7,510 nucleotides of DNA from Oscillospiraceae bacterium. GTDB lineage: Bacteria; Bacillota; Clostridia; Oscillospirales; Ruminococcaceae. The DNA lies in assembly GCA_031260615.1 (NCBI GenBank), contig JAISLG010000086.1, positions 1 to 7,510 on the forward strand, in the 5' to 3' direction. A model generated the notes under the pieces. The model saw only the letters and a program-made list of their open reading frames with translations, was not told the origin of the DNA and did not search any database. Made by a program: the position numbers and the translations under genes. Shown in pieces: positions 1 through 6,109 of this stretch (the first letter of the stretch is position 1; every line of letters begins with the position of its first letter).

Positions 1-62
1 ATAGTGCGGTATCTGAGGGAACGGCTGACGGCTTTGCTTGTTTTTTTGTTGTTATTATCCAT
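1..62 (-). CDS. GldG-like ABC-associated protein, N-terminal fragment (runs off the window)
   Basis: Only the first 20 codons are inside the window. The start ATG (62-60) shares its A with the TAA stop of the permease gene (TAATG), and a perfect AAGGAGG ribosome site sits at 71-77, eight bases upstream. The visible protein is polar and basic and ends in SRSLRYRT, the kind of stretch that precedes the first membrane helix of GldG-family proteins. Family knowledge: in Clostridia and Bacteroidetes the Gld-type ATPase and permease genes are usually followed by a gldG-like gene encoding an N-terminally anchored extracytoplasmic protein of about 450-550 residues. The identity therefore rests on position plus a short motif; the reading frame itself is well supported by the ribosome site and coupling. 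Confidence 0.7.
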   Translation of the reverse strand, partial: MDNNNKKTSKAVSRSLRYRT

Positions 63-769
63 TATGAATACCTCCTTGCGCTGAGGCGTTGAATCGTGAG
101 GAACAGGAACACGAATATAATAGATGCGAAGTACAGCAAGGTAGATATGTGGATAATTCCGAAAGAAATATCCGAGAACCGTTCATAGACGGATATTTTC
201 TGCATAAAGGTTTTAAGCCACCCCCAAGGAGCGTAACCCGCGAAGTTTGAAATCATAAACAAGAAGAAATTCACAAAGAAACTGATAACCGCCGCAATCA
301 TCTGACTTTCGGTAAGCGCGGACACGAATAGCCCGGTAGCGATAAACAATCCGCCGATAAGCGACAACCCGAGGAAGTTACCCGTAACGGTACTCCAAGC
401 GACTGACACATTCGGGATAAGTTCGAGCGCAACGGCATAAATGAGCGATATTGATATAGAGATGAGGAACACAATAAATGCCGCGAGGAACTTAGCGATT
501 ACGAGTCCCGTCAAACTTACGGGGGAGGTGAGGAGCAACTGGTCTGTTTTCTGTTTTTGTTCCTCGGAGAGTAAGCGCATCGTGAGGAACGGTGTAAACA
601 CGAATTGCACGATAACGAGGACGAGGAACACGCCTGTTAAATCCGCCGAGCCACTCGACACGGACACCATAAAACTGCTTGATGCCACGAAAAAGCACAG
701 TGCAATATACACATATCCGAGGGGGGACGTAAAGTAGGTAAATATTTCACGTTTGAGAATAGCCGTCAT
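62..769 (-). CDS. ABC-2 type exporter permease (GldF-like)
   Basis: A 235-residue integral membrane protein, the permease half of an ABC exporter whose ATPase is encoded immediately upstream. The N-terminus (KREIFTYFTSPLGYVYIAL, residues 6-24) is the typical opening of GldF-like ABC-2 permeases. About six hydrophobic helices can be seen near residues 17-38, 46-66, 88-116, 131-151, 156-176 and 205-226. The cytoplasmic loop RLLSEEQKQKTDQLLLTSP (65-83) is the family's conserved coupling segment between helices 2 and 3. The gene overlaps the ATPase gene by one base (TAATG at 771-767) and the next gene in the same way. Its final codons include AGG-AGG (two Arg), which double as the ribosome site of the following gene. 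The substrate cannot be told from sequence; gliding is not implied, since such cassettes are common in non-gliding Clostridia. Confidence 0.92.
   Translation of the reverse strand: MTAILKREIFTYFTSPLGYVYIALCFFVASSSFMVSVSSGSADLTGVFLVLVIVQFVFTPFLTMRLLSEEQKQKTDQLLLTSPVSLTGLVIAKFLAAFIVFLISISISLIYAVALELIPNVSVAWSTVTGNFLGLSLIGGLFIATGLFVSALTESQMIAAVISFFVNFFLFMISNFAGYAPWGWLKTFMQKISVYERFSDISFGIIHISTLLYFASIIFVFLFLTIQRLSARRYS
71..77 (-). promoter_or_regulatory. Shine-Dalgarno site of the GldG-like gene, inside permease codons
   Basis: AAGGAGG read on the minus strand, eight bases before the ATG at 62. It is formed by the GCA-AGG-AGG codons (Ala-Arg-Arg) near the permease C-terminus, so the two genes are translationally coupled. 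Confidence 0.85.
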
Positions 770-1935
770 TATTCGTCGTCCTCCTTATTATTATTATTAT
801 TATTATTATCGGTATTATCTTCGTACTCGCCGTCATTTTTCTTAACGGTGAACCCCGAAAATTTATTGTTCAATATGTCGTCGCCCGTGAGTTCGTCGTC
901 GGTAATTTCGTCGGGGTCAATGTCAACGGTGGGGACATTATCAGTGTCATCGTCCTCGTCGTCTTCGTTATTAGCATCTGCGCCGTGGTGGTCTGCCTCA
1001 GCGGTAATCTTGATAAATATTTCTTCGAGTGTTGGCTCTTCGGCGCGCATTTGAAGTATCGGTATATTATGCGCGGACAACGCACCGAATATAGCGCGGC
1101 GGTTATCCGTTCCGTCCGCAGATTTAATATCGAATTCGGTTTCGTTTTGCGCGTATGCTTTGTCGGGGGAGGCAACGTTAATTACATTTGGGAGTTTCGA
1201 GAGTATTTTTTTAATCTCGTAATTTTTCTTACCCGAGGGGTCGATGAGAAGGTGGGTTTTGGAGAGGTCGGCGAATTTCCCCGCAAGTTCATTTGTCTTG
1301 GCGTCGGCAATAATGCGCCCGTTATTTATAATGATAACGCGGTCGCAAGTAGCTTGTACCTCGGAGAGGATATGGGAGGAGAATATAACGGAGTGGTAAT
1401 TCCCGAGCCGTTTAATAAGGGAGCGAATCTCGATAATTTGTTGTGGGTCAAGCCCGACGGTAGGCTCATCGAGTATCATTGTTTTGGGGTTGCCGATTAA
1501 CGCCCCGGCAAGCCCGACGCGTTGTCTGAACCCTTTGGACATGTTGCGAATAACGCGGTCACGGACACGCGTTATCTTTACGAGGTCACAAATCTCGCCG
1601 ATATGTTTGTCCCGTTTTAACTTGGAATGTTTGAGCCCGTGAATGAATTTAAGGTATTCGTTGACGGTCATTTCGAGATACAGCGGGGGTTGCTCGGGCA
1701 AGTACCCGATATTTTTTTTGGCTTTAATGGGGTCCTCTAAAACGTCAATGCCGTTAATACGCGCACGCCCACTGGTACAAGAAATGTACCCCGTAAGCAT
1801 ATTCATAGTGGTGGACTTCCCCGCACCATTGTGCCCGAGGAAGCCAAGTATCTCCCCCTCGTTAGCGGTGAAACTTATGTCGTCTACCGCTTTTTTCGCG
1901 CCGTAGTGTTTTGAGAGCCTTTCGACTTCTATCAT
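769..1935 (-). CDS. ABC transporter ATPase (GldA-like) with long acidic Asn/Asp-rich C-terminal tail
   Basis: A 388-residue cytoplasmic ATPase that should power the permease encoded next to it. Visible motifs are Walker A GHNGAGKST (34-42), Q-loop Q82, a signature of the MSKGFRQRVGLAG form (132-144, the variant seen in GldA/NatA-type exporters rather than LSGGQ), Walker B MILDEP (153-158, catalytic E157), D-loop and H-loop SSHIL with H188. Residues 220-311 form the usual C-terminal domain ending in PTLEEIF. The oddity is residues 312-388, a low-complexity tail rich in Asp, Glu and Asn with a run of seven Asn, which makes the protein some 70 residues longer than typical relatives. The start at 1935 is preceded by GGAAGG at a good distance. 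The gap of 83 bases to tsaC contains no convincing terminator, so read-through from nrdR-tsaC is possible. Confidence 0.94.
   Translation of the reverse strand: MIEVERLSKHYGAKKAVDDISFTANEGEILGFLGHNGAGKSTTMNMLTGYISCTSGRARINGIDVLEDPIKAKKNIGYLPEQPPLYLEMTVNEYLKFIHGLKHSKLKRDKHIGEICDLVKITRVRDRVIRNMSKGFRQRVGLAGALIGNPKTMILDEPTVGLDPQQIIEIRSLIKRLGNYHSVIFSSHILSEVQATCDRVIIINNGRIIADAKTNELAGKFADLSKTHLLIDPSGKKNYEIKKILSKLPNVINVASPDKAYAQNETEFDIKSADGTDNRRAIFGALSAHNIPILQMRAEEPTLEEIFIKITAEADHHGADANNEDDEDDDTDNVPTVDIDPDEITDDELTGDDILNNKFSGFTVKKNDGEYEDNTDNNNNNNNKEDDE
780..786 (-). promoter_or_regulatory. Shine-Dalgarno site of the permease gene, inside ATPase codons
   Basis: AAGGAGG on the minus strand, about ten bases upstream of the permease ATG (769). 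It lies in the AAG-GAG-GAC codons (Lys-Glu-Asp) just before the ATPase stop, and directly abuts the AAT repeat. Confidence 0.8.
785..809. repeat. Trinucleotide microsatellite (TTA)8 in a coding region
   Basis: Eight uninterrupted TTA units on the plus strand, read as AAT codons (seven Asn) on the coding strand. The tract encodes the poly-Asn run at the C-terminus of the ABC ATPase and ends next to the ribosome site of the permease gene. Because the unit is three bases, length changes would not shift the frame. Confidence 0.95.
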
Positions 1936-2018
1936 AGCCTTCCTTTTATTATATAGTATTTTAATGGCTTATTTTAATTTTTTGGTATATACAATGCCCT
2001 GTTATCCGCTTCCGCAAC

Positions 2019-2609
2019 CTACCCGTGTATCGCCGCCCTCAACTCCGCCTCCGTAACAATCCCTTGTCTTAACACACTGATATTATCCCCGTCTATCCGC
2101 ACTATTGTACTTGGCGTGCCGTGGAGCGCACCCCCGTCTATTATAACGGGTATTCGCGTATTAAAGATATTATACACGTCTGTTGCCGATTTTGTATCGG
2201 GTTGTCCCGACAAATTCGCGGAGGTTACGGCGAGCGGAAACGGGCAATGCGCGGCGAGTGCGGCGAATATCGGGGAGTAGGGTACACGGATACCGACAGT
2301 TCCGCCTTGCTTATCGGGCAATATCAGTGTAAGCGCACCCGGGAGGAACTTGGTAATAATTACCTGCGCGGTATCGTTGACGATTGCGAGGTCGGGTATC
2401 TTATCGGTACTCGCGAGATGTATTGTGAACGGCTTGTCGAAACCGCGCCCTTTAAGCGCGTACAGTGCGGATTTAGCAGTGGGATTGTCGGCGTTCACGG
2501 CGAGTCCGTAAACGGTTTCGGTGGGTACGGCAATAATACCGCCGTTTGCGAGAATATCGCGTGCCGTGCCGAACGGAGTATCGGACGGGGGGAGAATTAG
2601 TGTTGTCAT
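2019..2609 (-). CDS. tsaC: Threonylcarbamoyl-AMP synthase (YrdC/TsaC, single-domain Sua5 family)
   Basis: A 196-residue cytoplasmic enzyme that makes L-threonylcarbamoyladenylate from threonine, bicarbonate and ATP. TsaD/B/E then use it to form t6A at position 37 of tRNAs reading ANN codons. The YrdC fold is recognisable throughout: PTETVYGL (29-36), KGR (53-55) followed by KPFTIHLAS, PGALTLIL (90-97), VGIRVP (105-110), TSANLSG (129-135) and STIVR (167-171), the usual nucleotide and substrate motifs. The length fits a YrdC domain alone, without the C-terminal Sua5 domain. Its ATG overlaps the nrdR stop as ATGA (2609-2606), with AAGGTG about eleven bases upstream, so it is coupled to nrdR. Standalone TsaC activity is the family expectation; nothing unusual is seen. 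Confidence 0.95.
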   Translation of the reverse strand: MTTLILPPSDTPFGTARDILANGGIIAVPTETVYGLAVNADNPTAKSALYALKGRGFDKPFTIHLASTDKIPDLAIVNDTAQVIITKFLPGALTLILPDKQGGTVGIRVPYSPIFAALAAHCPFPLAVTSANLSGQPDTKSATDVYNIFNTRIPVIIDGGALHGTPSTIVRIDGDNISVLRQGIVTEAELRAAIHG

Positions 2610-3043
2610 ATCTCAGAAATCACCTTAACGAACTCGTCCGCGTTTTCAAACTCACCATACACGGAGGCAAAGCGGATATAGGCGACAATATCGAGTTGTT
2701 TCAGTCGTTTCAGGGTTTTCTCACCTATTAGTTCAGACGGAACTTCGCGGAGCATAAGGTTCTTAAACTCGGCGCAAATATCCGTAGCAATCTCCTCCGC
2801 CTGTTCGAGCGACACGGGTCTTTTGGCACAGGCACGCATAATACGGTCGGAGAGTTTGGCAATGTCATATGGTTCACGCGCACCATTTTTCTTAACGACA
2901 AGGACAGGAGTATCCTCCATAACCTCATACGTTGTCCACCGCGCGCCACACACTTCACATTGTCGCCGCCGCCGAATACTGTCGGGCGTGTGGCGCGAGT
3001 CAAGAACCTTGGACAGGTCACTTCCGCATCGTTTACAATTCAT
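2606..3043 (-). CDS. nrdR: Transcriptional repressor NrdR (ribonucleotide reductase regulator)
   Basis: A 145-residue DNA-binding protein of near-standard family length. An N-terminal zinc ribbon uses C3, C6, C29 and C32 (CKRC and CEVC), with the basic segment IRRRRQC (23-29) and RWTTYE (35-40) characteristic of NrdR. An ATP-cone domain follows from about residue 47 (VLVVKKNGAREPYDIAKL) to about 137. NrdR senses ATP/dATP and represses ribonucleotide reductase genes; no nrd genes lie in this window. The start at 3043 has no Shine-Dalgarno sequence, but a TATAAT box ends only nine bases before it, so the transcript is probably leaderless or nearly so. It is first in the leftward group with tsaC, an arrangement dictated by the ATGA overlap. 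Confidence 0.96.
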   Translation of the reverse strand: MNCKRCGSDLSKVLDSRHTPDSIRRRRQCEVCGARWTTYEVMEDTPVLVVKKNGAREPYDIAKLSDRIMRACAKRPVSLEQAEEIATDICAEFKNLMLREVPSELIGEKTLKRLKQLDIVAYIRFASVYGEFENADEFVKVISEI

Positions 3044-3052
3044 TTGACGTTA

Positions 3053-3081
3053 ATTATACTTGCAAATTTACAAGATTGCAA
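3053..3081 (-). promoter_or_regulatory. nrdR promoter, giving a near-leaderless transcript
   Basis: On the minus strand, TTGCAA (3081-3076) and TATAAT (3058-3053) are separated by exactly 17 bases. Only nine bases separate the -10 box from the nrdR ATG, so the start of transcription should fall within a few bases of the codon. The -35 hexamer lies inside one of the TTGCAAG motifs, which would allow a regulator to compete with polymerase. Confidence 0.65.
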
Positions 3082-3103
3082 GAAAATTGCAAGAGATTGT
3101 AAA
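3059..3103. repeat. Phased TTGCAAG motif cluster (putative operator)
   Basis: TTGCAAG occurs at 3076-3082 and 3087-3093, with a related TTGTAAA at 3097-3103, at spacings of 11 and 10 bases, about one helical turn. The first copy also forms an inverted repeat with CTTGCAA at 3059-3065 (10-base spacer). The cluster covers the nrdR -35 region. It does not match the NrdR box well (consensus near ACACWATATATWGTGT), so the bound protein is unknown. Confidence 0.5.
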
Positions 3104-3105
3104 CT

Positions 3106-3204
3106 TTCACACGATTTTCATTTTAACATAAATTTTTCACAAAGGGAATATGCAACCGCTCATATTATCATTGCATACGCAAAGTTCACACAATTTTCAT
3201 TTTA
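3106..3204. repeat. 20-bp direct repeat pair in the divergent promoter region
   Basis: Consensus TTCACACRATTTTCATTTTA at 3106-3125 and 3185-3204, with one mismatch and 79 bases between copies. The right copy overlaps the -35 box of the M23 gene promoter, the left one lies just upstream of the nrdR promoter. This arrangement suits a regulator controlling the divergent pair; the identity of the regulator is not apparent. Confidence 0.7.
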
Positions 3205-3229
3205 CAGCCCGTCCATTTTGTGGTAATAT
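3201..3229 (+). promoter_or_regulatory. Promoter of the M23 hydrolase gene, extended -10, near-leaderless
   Basis: TTTACA (3201-3206), a 17-base spacer, then TGG followed by TAATAT (3224-3229), which is an extended -10 arrangement. The first ATG of the gene begins six bases after the -10 box, so transcription is predicted to start at or next to that ATG. Confidence 0.65.
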
Positions 3230-3235
3230 AGTGGT

Positions 3236-4648
3236 ATGAAAAAAATGAGATACTTAGCCGTGCTGTTATCAGCGGCGGCAGTGATAAACCTAACCGCGAA
3301 CTACAACATCAAACCAATACCCGTATCGGCGCGCGATTACGAGGCAGAGATAGCCGCGCTTGAAAAGAAAGCCGAGGCATTAAAGAAAAAGAATGCCGAA
3401 CGCGAAAAGCAGATTAAATCAGCGGAGTACAGTGCCGCGAGTGCCGCCGAGCAGAAAAAAATAGCACAAATTGCCGTAGCGGGGGTCAAAGACGAAGTTG
3501 ACGCAAAAAACGAACTCATCAACCTCAAACTCGATGCAATCGACCAAAAGGAGATTGCAATCGACCAAAAGGAAGCCGATATTGCTATCAAAGAAGCCGA
3601 CATTGCGCGCAAAGACGCGGATATGGAAATCAAGCAGAAGCAAATAGACGAGTTGCAAGCCGACAACGACGAGAAGTTAATGTTGTTCGGGGACATTTTG
3701 CGCGGCTTGTATATGAACGGTGGGGGCACGGAGGGCGATGTACTCGCAGGCGACAGGGATTACTATGACATACTGATACAGTCGAAGATAACCGACAATG
3801 TAGCGGACATTAGTTACGAGTATATGACGGCGTTACTCGACGATATAGCGGACGAACAGGACAGACTCGGCGTACTTAACATTGAAAAGGCGGGGCTTGA
3901 ACACGACAAGGAGATATTCCTTACGGAGAAAGCGACACTTGAAAGCGACAAGGAGTTACTCGAAAAGGCACTAAACGAACTTGAAACGGAAAAAGCGGAA
4001 CTCGACAAGGAGTTACTCGCAACGCAGGCAACGTATCGGTCGTACATAAAGGAGTACGACAAACTTATGTCGCAGATAAACAATCTCGAAGATGAAATCG
4101 GCGAATCCGATGAAGAAATGGCGAAGTTCTCGAAACAAATCGAGAAGTTAATCAAGCAGCAACAGGAGGCTGCGAAGGCCGCGTCACAAAACGGTGGCGC
4201 AACATACAAGGATTATACGGGCACGGGATTCACTTGGCCCTTGGAGGCGAAATTCCACAAGATATACACATATTTTGGGTATGACGCTTGGCGGAAAGGG
4301 CAGCACAATGGGATAGATGTCGGTGACGCGGGCATTGCGGGGAGCAACATATACGCGGCGCAAGAGGGTACTGTTCTGACGGCATACAATGACGGTGGCT
4401 ATCACGGTGGGTACGGGAACTATGTAGTAATCGACCACGGCGGCGGAATATCGACACTGTACGCGCACACGCAGACGGGCAAAGTAACGGTTAAGGTTGG
4501 CGACCACGTTTCCAAGGGGCAAAAGATTGCTCAGGTAGGCAAGACGGGTCACGCAACGGGTAACCACTTGCACTTCGAGGTGCGTATCAGCGGCAAGCCT
4601 GTGAACCCGTTTAATTACAAGTACCAAAATTCAAATTACTACGGGTAA
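3236..4648 (+). CDS. Secreted M23 (LytM-type) peptidoglycan endopeptidase with long coiled coil, CwlO/PcsB/EnvC-like
   Basis: A 470-residue exported cell-wall hydrolase or hydrolase activator. Residues 1-32 form a signal peptide (MKK start, hydrophobic LAVLLSAAAVINL, likely cleavage after VSA). Residues 33-160 and 190-318 are charged coiled coil, interrupted by a Gly-rich, less helical stretch near 161-176. The M23 domain spans about 333-460: H357-x3-D361, YAH with H411, and HLH 444-446. By analogy with LytM, H357, D361 and H446 bind zinc while H411 and H444 are catalytic, so the enzyme should be active, cutting peptide cross-bridges. Coiled coil plus M23 is the layout of division or elongation hydrolases controlled by FtsEX. 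There is no ribosome site; ATG 3245 (codon 4) is an alternative start if the mRNA is not leaderless. Confidence 0.94.
   Translation: MKKMRYLAVLLSAAAVINLTANYNIKPIPVSARDYEAEIAALEKKAEALKKKNAEREKQIKSAEYSAASAAEQKKIAQIAVAGVKDEVDAKNELINLKLDAIDQKEIAIDQKEADIAIKEADIARKDADMEIKQKQIDELQADNDEKLMLFGDILRGLYMNGGGTEGDVLAGDRDYYDILIQSKITDNVADISYEYMTALLDDIADEQDRLGVLNIEKAGLEHDKEIFLTEKATLESDKELLEKALNELETEKAELDKELLATQATYRSYIKEYDKLMSQINNLEDEIGESDEEMAKFSKQIEKLIKQQQEAAKAASQNGGATYKDYTGTGFTWPLEAKFHKIYTYFGYDAWRKGQHNGIDVGDAGIAGSNIYAAQEGTVLTAYNDGGYHGGYGNYVVIDHGGGISTLYAHTQTGKVTVKVGDHVSKGQKIAQVGKTGHATGNHLHFEVRISGKPVNPFNYKYQNSNYYG
3536..3573 (+). repeat. 21-bp tandem unit within the coiled coil
   Basis: The 17-base sequence GCAATCGACCAAAAGGA occurs at 3536-3552 and again at 3557-3573, a period of 21 bases or seven codons. 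At protein level it begins a run of five heptads (AIDQKEI, AIDQKEA, DIAIKEA and so on, residues 101-136), matching one coiled-coil turn pair per unit. Confidence 0.85.
3946..4019 (+). repeat. 17-bp direct repeat in the second coiled-coil segment
   Basis: CGACAAGGAGTTACTCG occurs at 3946-3962 and 4003-4019, 57 bases (19 codons) apart and in frame, each encoding DKELL. It points to internal duplication within the coiled coil. Confidence 0.85.
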
Positions 4649-4699
4649 GGCAAGGGGGCAAGGGGGCAAGAGGCAAGAGGCAAGAGGCAAGAGGCAAGA
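4649..4699 (+). repeat. Heptamer tandem repeat (GGCAAGA)5 preceded by two GGCAAGGG units
   Basis: Immediately after the TAA of the M23 gene come two octamers GGCAAGGG (4649-4664) and five perfect heptamers GGCAAGA (4665-4699), then a decayed GGGCAAC. The tract is purine-rich on the plus strand apart from one C per unit. There are no spacers, so it is a simple satellite and not a CRISPR array. Confidence 0.95.
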
Positions 4700-4738
4700 G
4701 GGCAACCAAGCGTTACACCAAACCATATTACACGGGTT

Positions 4739-4783
4739 TATCATAAATATCGGGTGGCATTCTGTCACCCGATATTTATGATA
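4739..4783. terminator. Perfect 18-bp inverted repeat, probable bidirectional terminator or structural hairpin
   Basis: Arms 4739-4756 and 4766-4783 are fully complementary, with a nine-base loop (GCATTCTGT). The arms are AT-rich at the base and carry CGGGTG/CACCCG at the tip. It lies 90 bases past the M23 stop codon. No U run of standard length follows on either strand, so termination is plausible but not proven; a mobile palindromic repeat is the alternative. Confidence 0.6.
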
Positions 4784-4905
4784 TGTATGATTTACATATG
4801 ACGGTTATATCTCACTGTCTGAAATGCCGTCCCGTCAACATAACCAAAAAACCCTTTTTACTCGCTCCTAAAATTGTGGAATTATACAAAACCGCCCCCT
4901 CGGTA
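4784..4905. other. Non-coding AT-rich spacer upstream of the nif-like promoter
   Basis: No reading frame with a credible ribosome site is visible on either strand. The only structure seen is an imperfect palindrome, TTGTGGAATTATACAA (4874-4889), symmetric as TTGTnnAATTnnACAA, ending 16 bases before the -35 box. It could be an activator site. Confidence 0.5.
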
Positions 4906-4933
4906 TTGACATTTATATGAAAGCGTATACAAT
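4906..4933 (+). promoter_or_regulatory. Promoter of the Cys-leader / nifH-like operon
   Basis: A perfect TTGACA (4906-4911), a 16-base spacer and TACAAT (4928-4933), five of six matches to the -10 consensus. The transcript should begin near 4940, leaving about 78 bases before the leader peptide and about 250 before nifH. Such a strong vegetative-type promoter, not a -24/-12 element, implies control at later steps or by a repressor. Confidence 0.75.
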
Positions 4934-4939
4934 GCATAC
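4925..4939. promoter_or_regulatory. Putative operator palindrome overlapping the -10 box
   Basis: GTATACAATGCATAC is a dyad with six of seven paired positions around the central A (GTATnCA-A-TGnATAC). It covers the -10 hexamer and the likely start site, the standard place for a repressor. The half-sites resemble GntR-type operators, but no regulator gene is in the window. Confidence 0.5.
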
Positions 4940-5017
4940 TAAACATATATGAATTTACTGATTTGTGAAAAAAATCAAGGTTCAAAAACCAACAATACTG
5001 AACAGGAGAATGCTCGT

Positions 5018-5089
5018 ATGAAACTTGTCGCCGCTTGCTGTGTTTGCTGTATTTGTCCGCGAGTAGCCGTTTCGGTTTGCTCCGTTTAG
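5018..5089 (+). CDS. Cysteine-rich 23-residue leader peptide (putative attenuator)
   Basis: A short frame from ATG 5018 to TAG 5087-5089, preceded by AGGAG nine bases upstream, a proper ribosome site. The product is 23 residues with six Cys at 7, 8, 10, 11, 13 and 21; residues 5-13 read AACCVCCIC. The frame lies between a strong promoter and an intrinsic terminator that stands just before a NifH-family gene, the layout of a transcription attenuator. Known parallel: poly-Cys short frames upstream of sulfur genes in mycobacteria act as cysteine-responsive attenuators. Inference: ribosomes stalling at the Cys cluster when Cys-tRNA is scarce would favour read-through into nifH and the gene after it. 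A small functional metal-binding peptide is possible, but placement argues for a leader. Val is also frequent (six), so valine sensing is a weaker alternative. Confidence 0.75.
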   Translation: MKLVAACCVCCICPRVAVSVCSV

Positions 5090-5120
5090 TGTTTTGTGTA
5101 TTTACTGCGTATTCTGAAAT

Positions 5121-5154
5121 AGTCGTCTGAATACTCAGGCGGCTTTTATTTTTT
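5121..5154 (+). terminator. Intrinsic terminator / attenuator before nifH
   Basis: Stem GTCGTCTGA (5122-5130) with TCAGGCGGC (5135-5143), nine pairs including two G-U, extended by A5121-U5144, with loop ATAC and the tail TTTTATTTTTT (5144-5154). It lies 31 bases after the leader peptide stop and 33 before the nifH ATG. Since both flanking frames run the same way and no other promoter is evident between it and nifH, it is best read as a regulated terminator. Possible competing pairings are GTATTC (5109-5114) with GAATAC (5129-5134), and TTTCGG (5070-5075) with CTGAAA (5114-5119). Confidence 0.8.
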
Positions 5155-5166
5155 GAAAATTACTAA

Positions 5167-6033
<867 letters not shown>

Positions 6034-6053
6034 CAGGTCGGAACATTACTCTT

Positions 6054-6094
6054 TACCGCAAAAACGCGGAGCATTTTTTAGTGGTGTTGCGGTA
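6054..6094 (+). promoter_or_regulatory. Intercistronic hairpins between nifH and the NifD-like gene
   Basis: TACCGCAA (6054-6061) pairs with TTGCGGTA (6087-6094) over eight bases. A smaller hairpin, CCGC (6056-6059) with GCGG (6066-6069), followed by a T6 run, uses the same left arm, so the two are mutually exclusive. Such elements often set the relative level of iron protein and catalytic subunit in nif operons; this role is inferred here. Confidence 0.45.
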
Positions 6095-6109
6095 TAACAG
6101 AGGTACTTA

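Noticed and set aside
985..1500. 171-codon plus-strand open frame opposite the ABC ATPase gene
   Set aside because: It is antisense to a well-supported ATPase with intact motifs, has no ribosome site or recognisable domain, and reflects codon composition.
1948..1953. TATAAT on the minus strand upstream of the ABC ATPase gene
   Set aside because: No acceptable -35 at 15-19 bases, and a start 7 bases downstream would remove part of the GGAAGG ribosome site. Read-through from tsaC is as likely.
2121..2600. 159-codon plus-strand open frame opposite tsaC
   Set aside because: Antisense to an intact YrdC-domain gene; no family resemblance and no ribosome site.
3044..3235. Classical NrdR boxes or WalR box pair
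   Set aside because: No good match to the NrdR consensus, and TGTWAA-like half-sites are not at the five-base spacing of WalR sites.
4184..4627. 147-codon minus-strand open frame opposite the M23 domain
   Set aside because: Shadow of the catalytic domain coding region; composition (many Arg and Val) is typical of an antisense frame.
4649..4699. CRISPR array
   Set aside because: Units are 7-8 bases with no spacers and no cas genes nearby; it is a simple tandem repeat.
5009..5020. Alternative upstream ATG for the leader peptide (5010)
   Set aside because: It overlaps the ribosome site too closely and reaches a stop after three codons.
4990..5160. T-box or metabolite riboswitch instead of a leader peptide
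   Set aside because: No T-box sequence or recognisable riboswitch core is visible; the Cys-codon frame with a proper ribosome site explains the region better.
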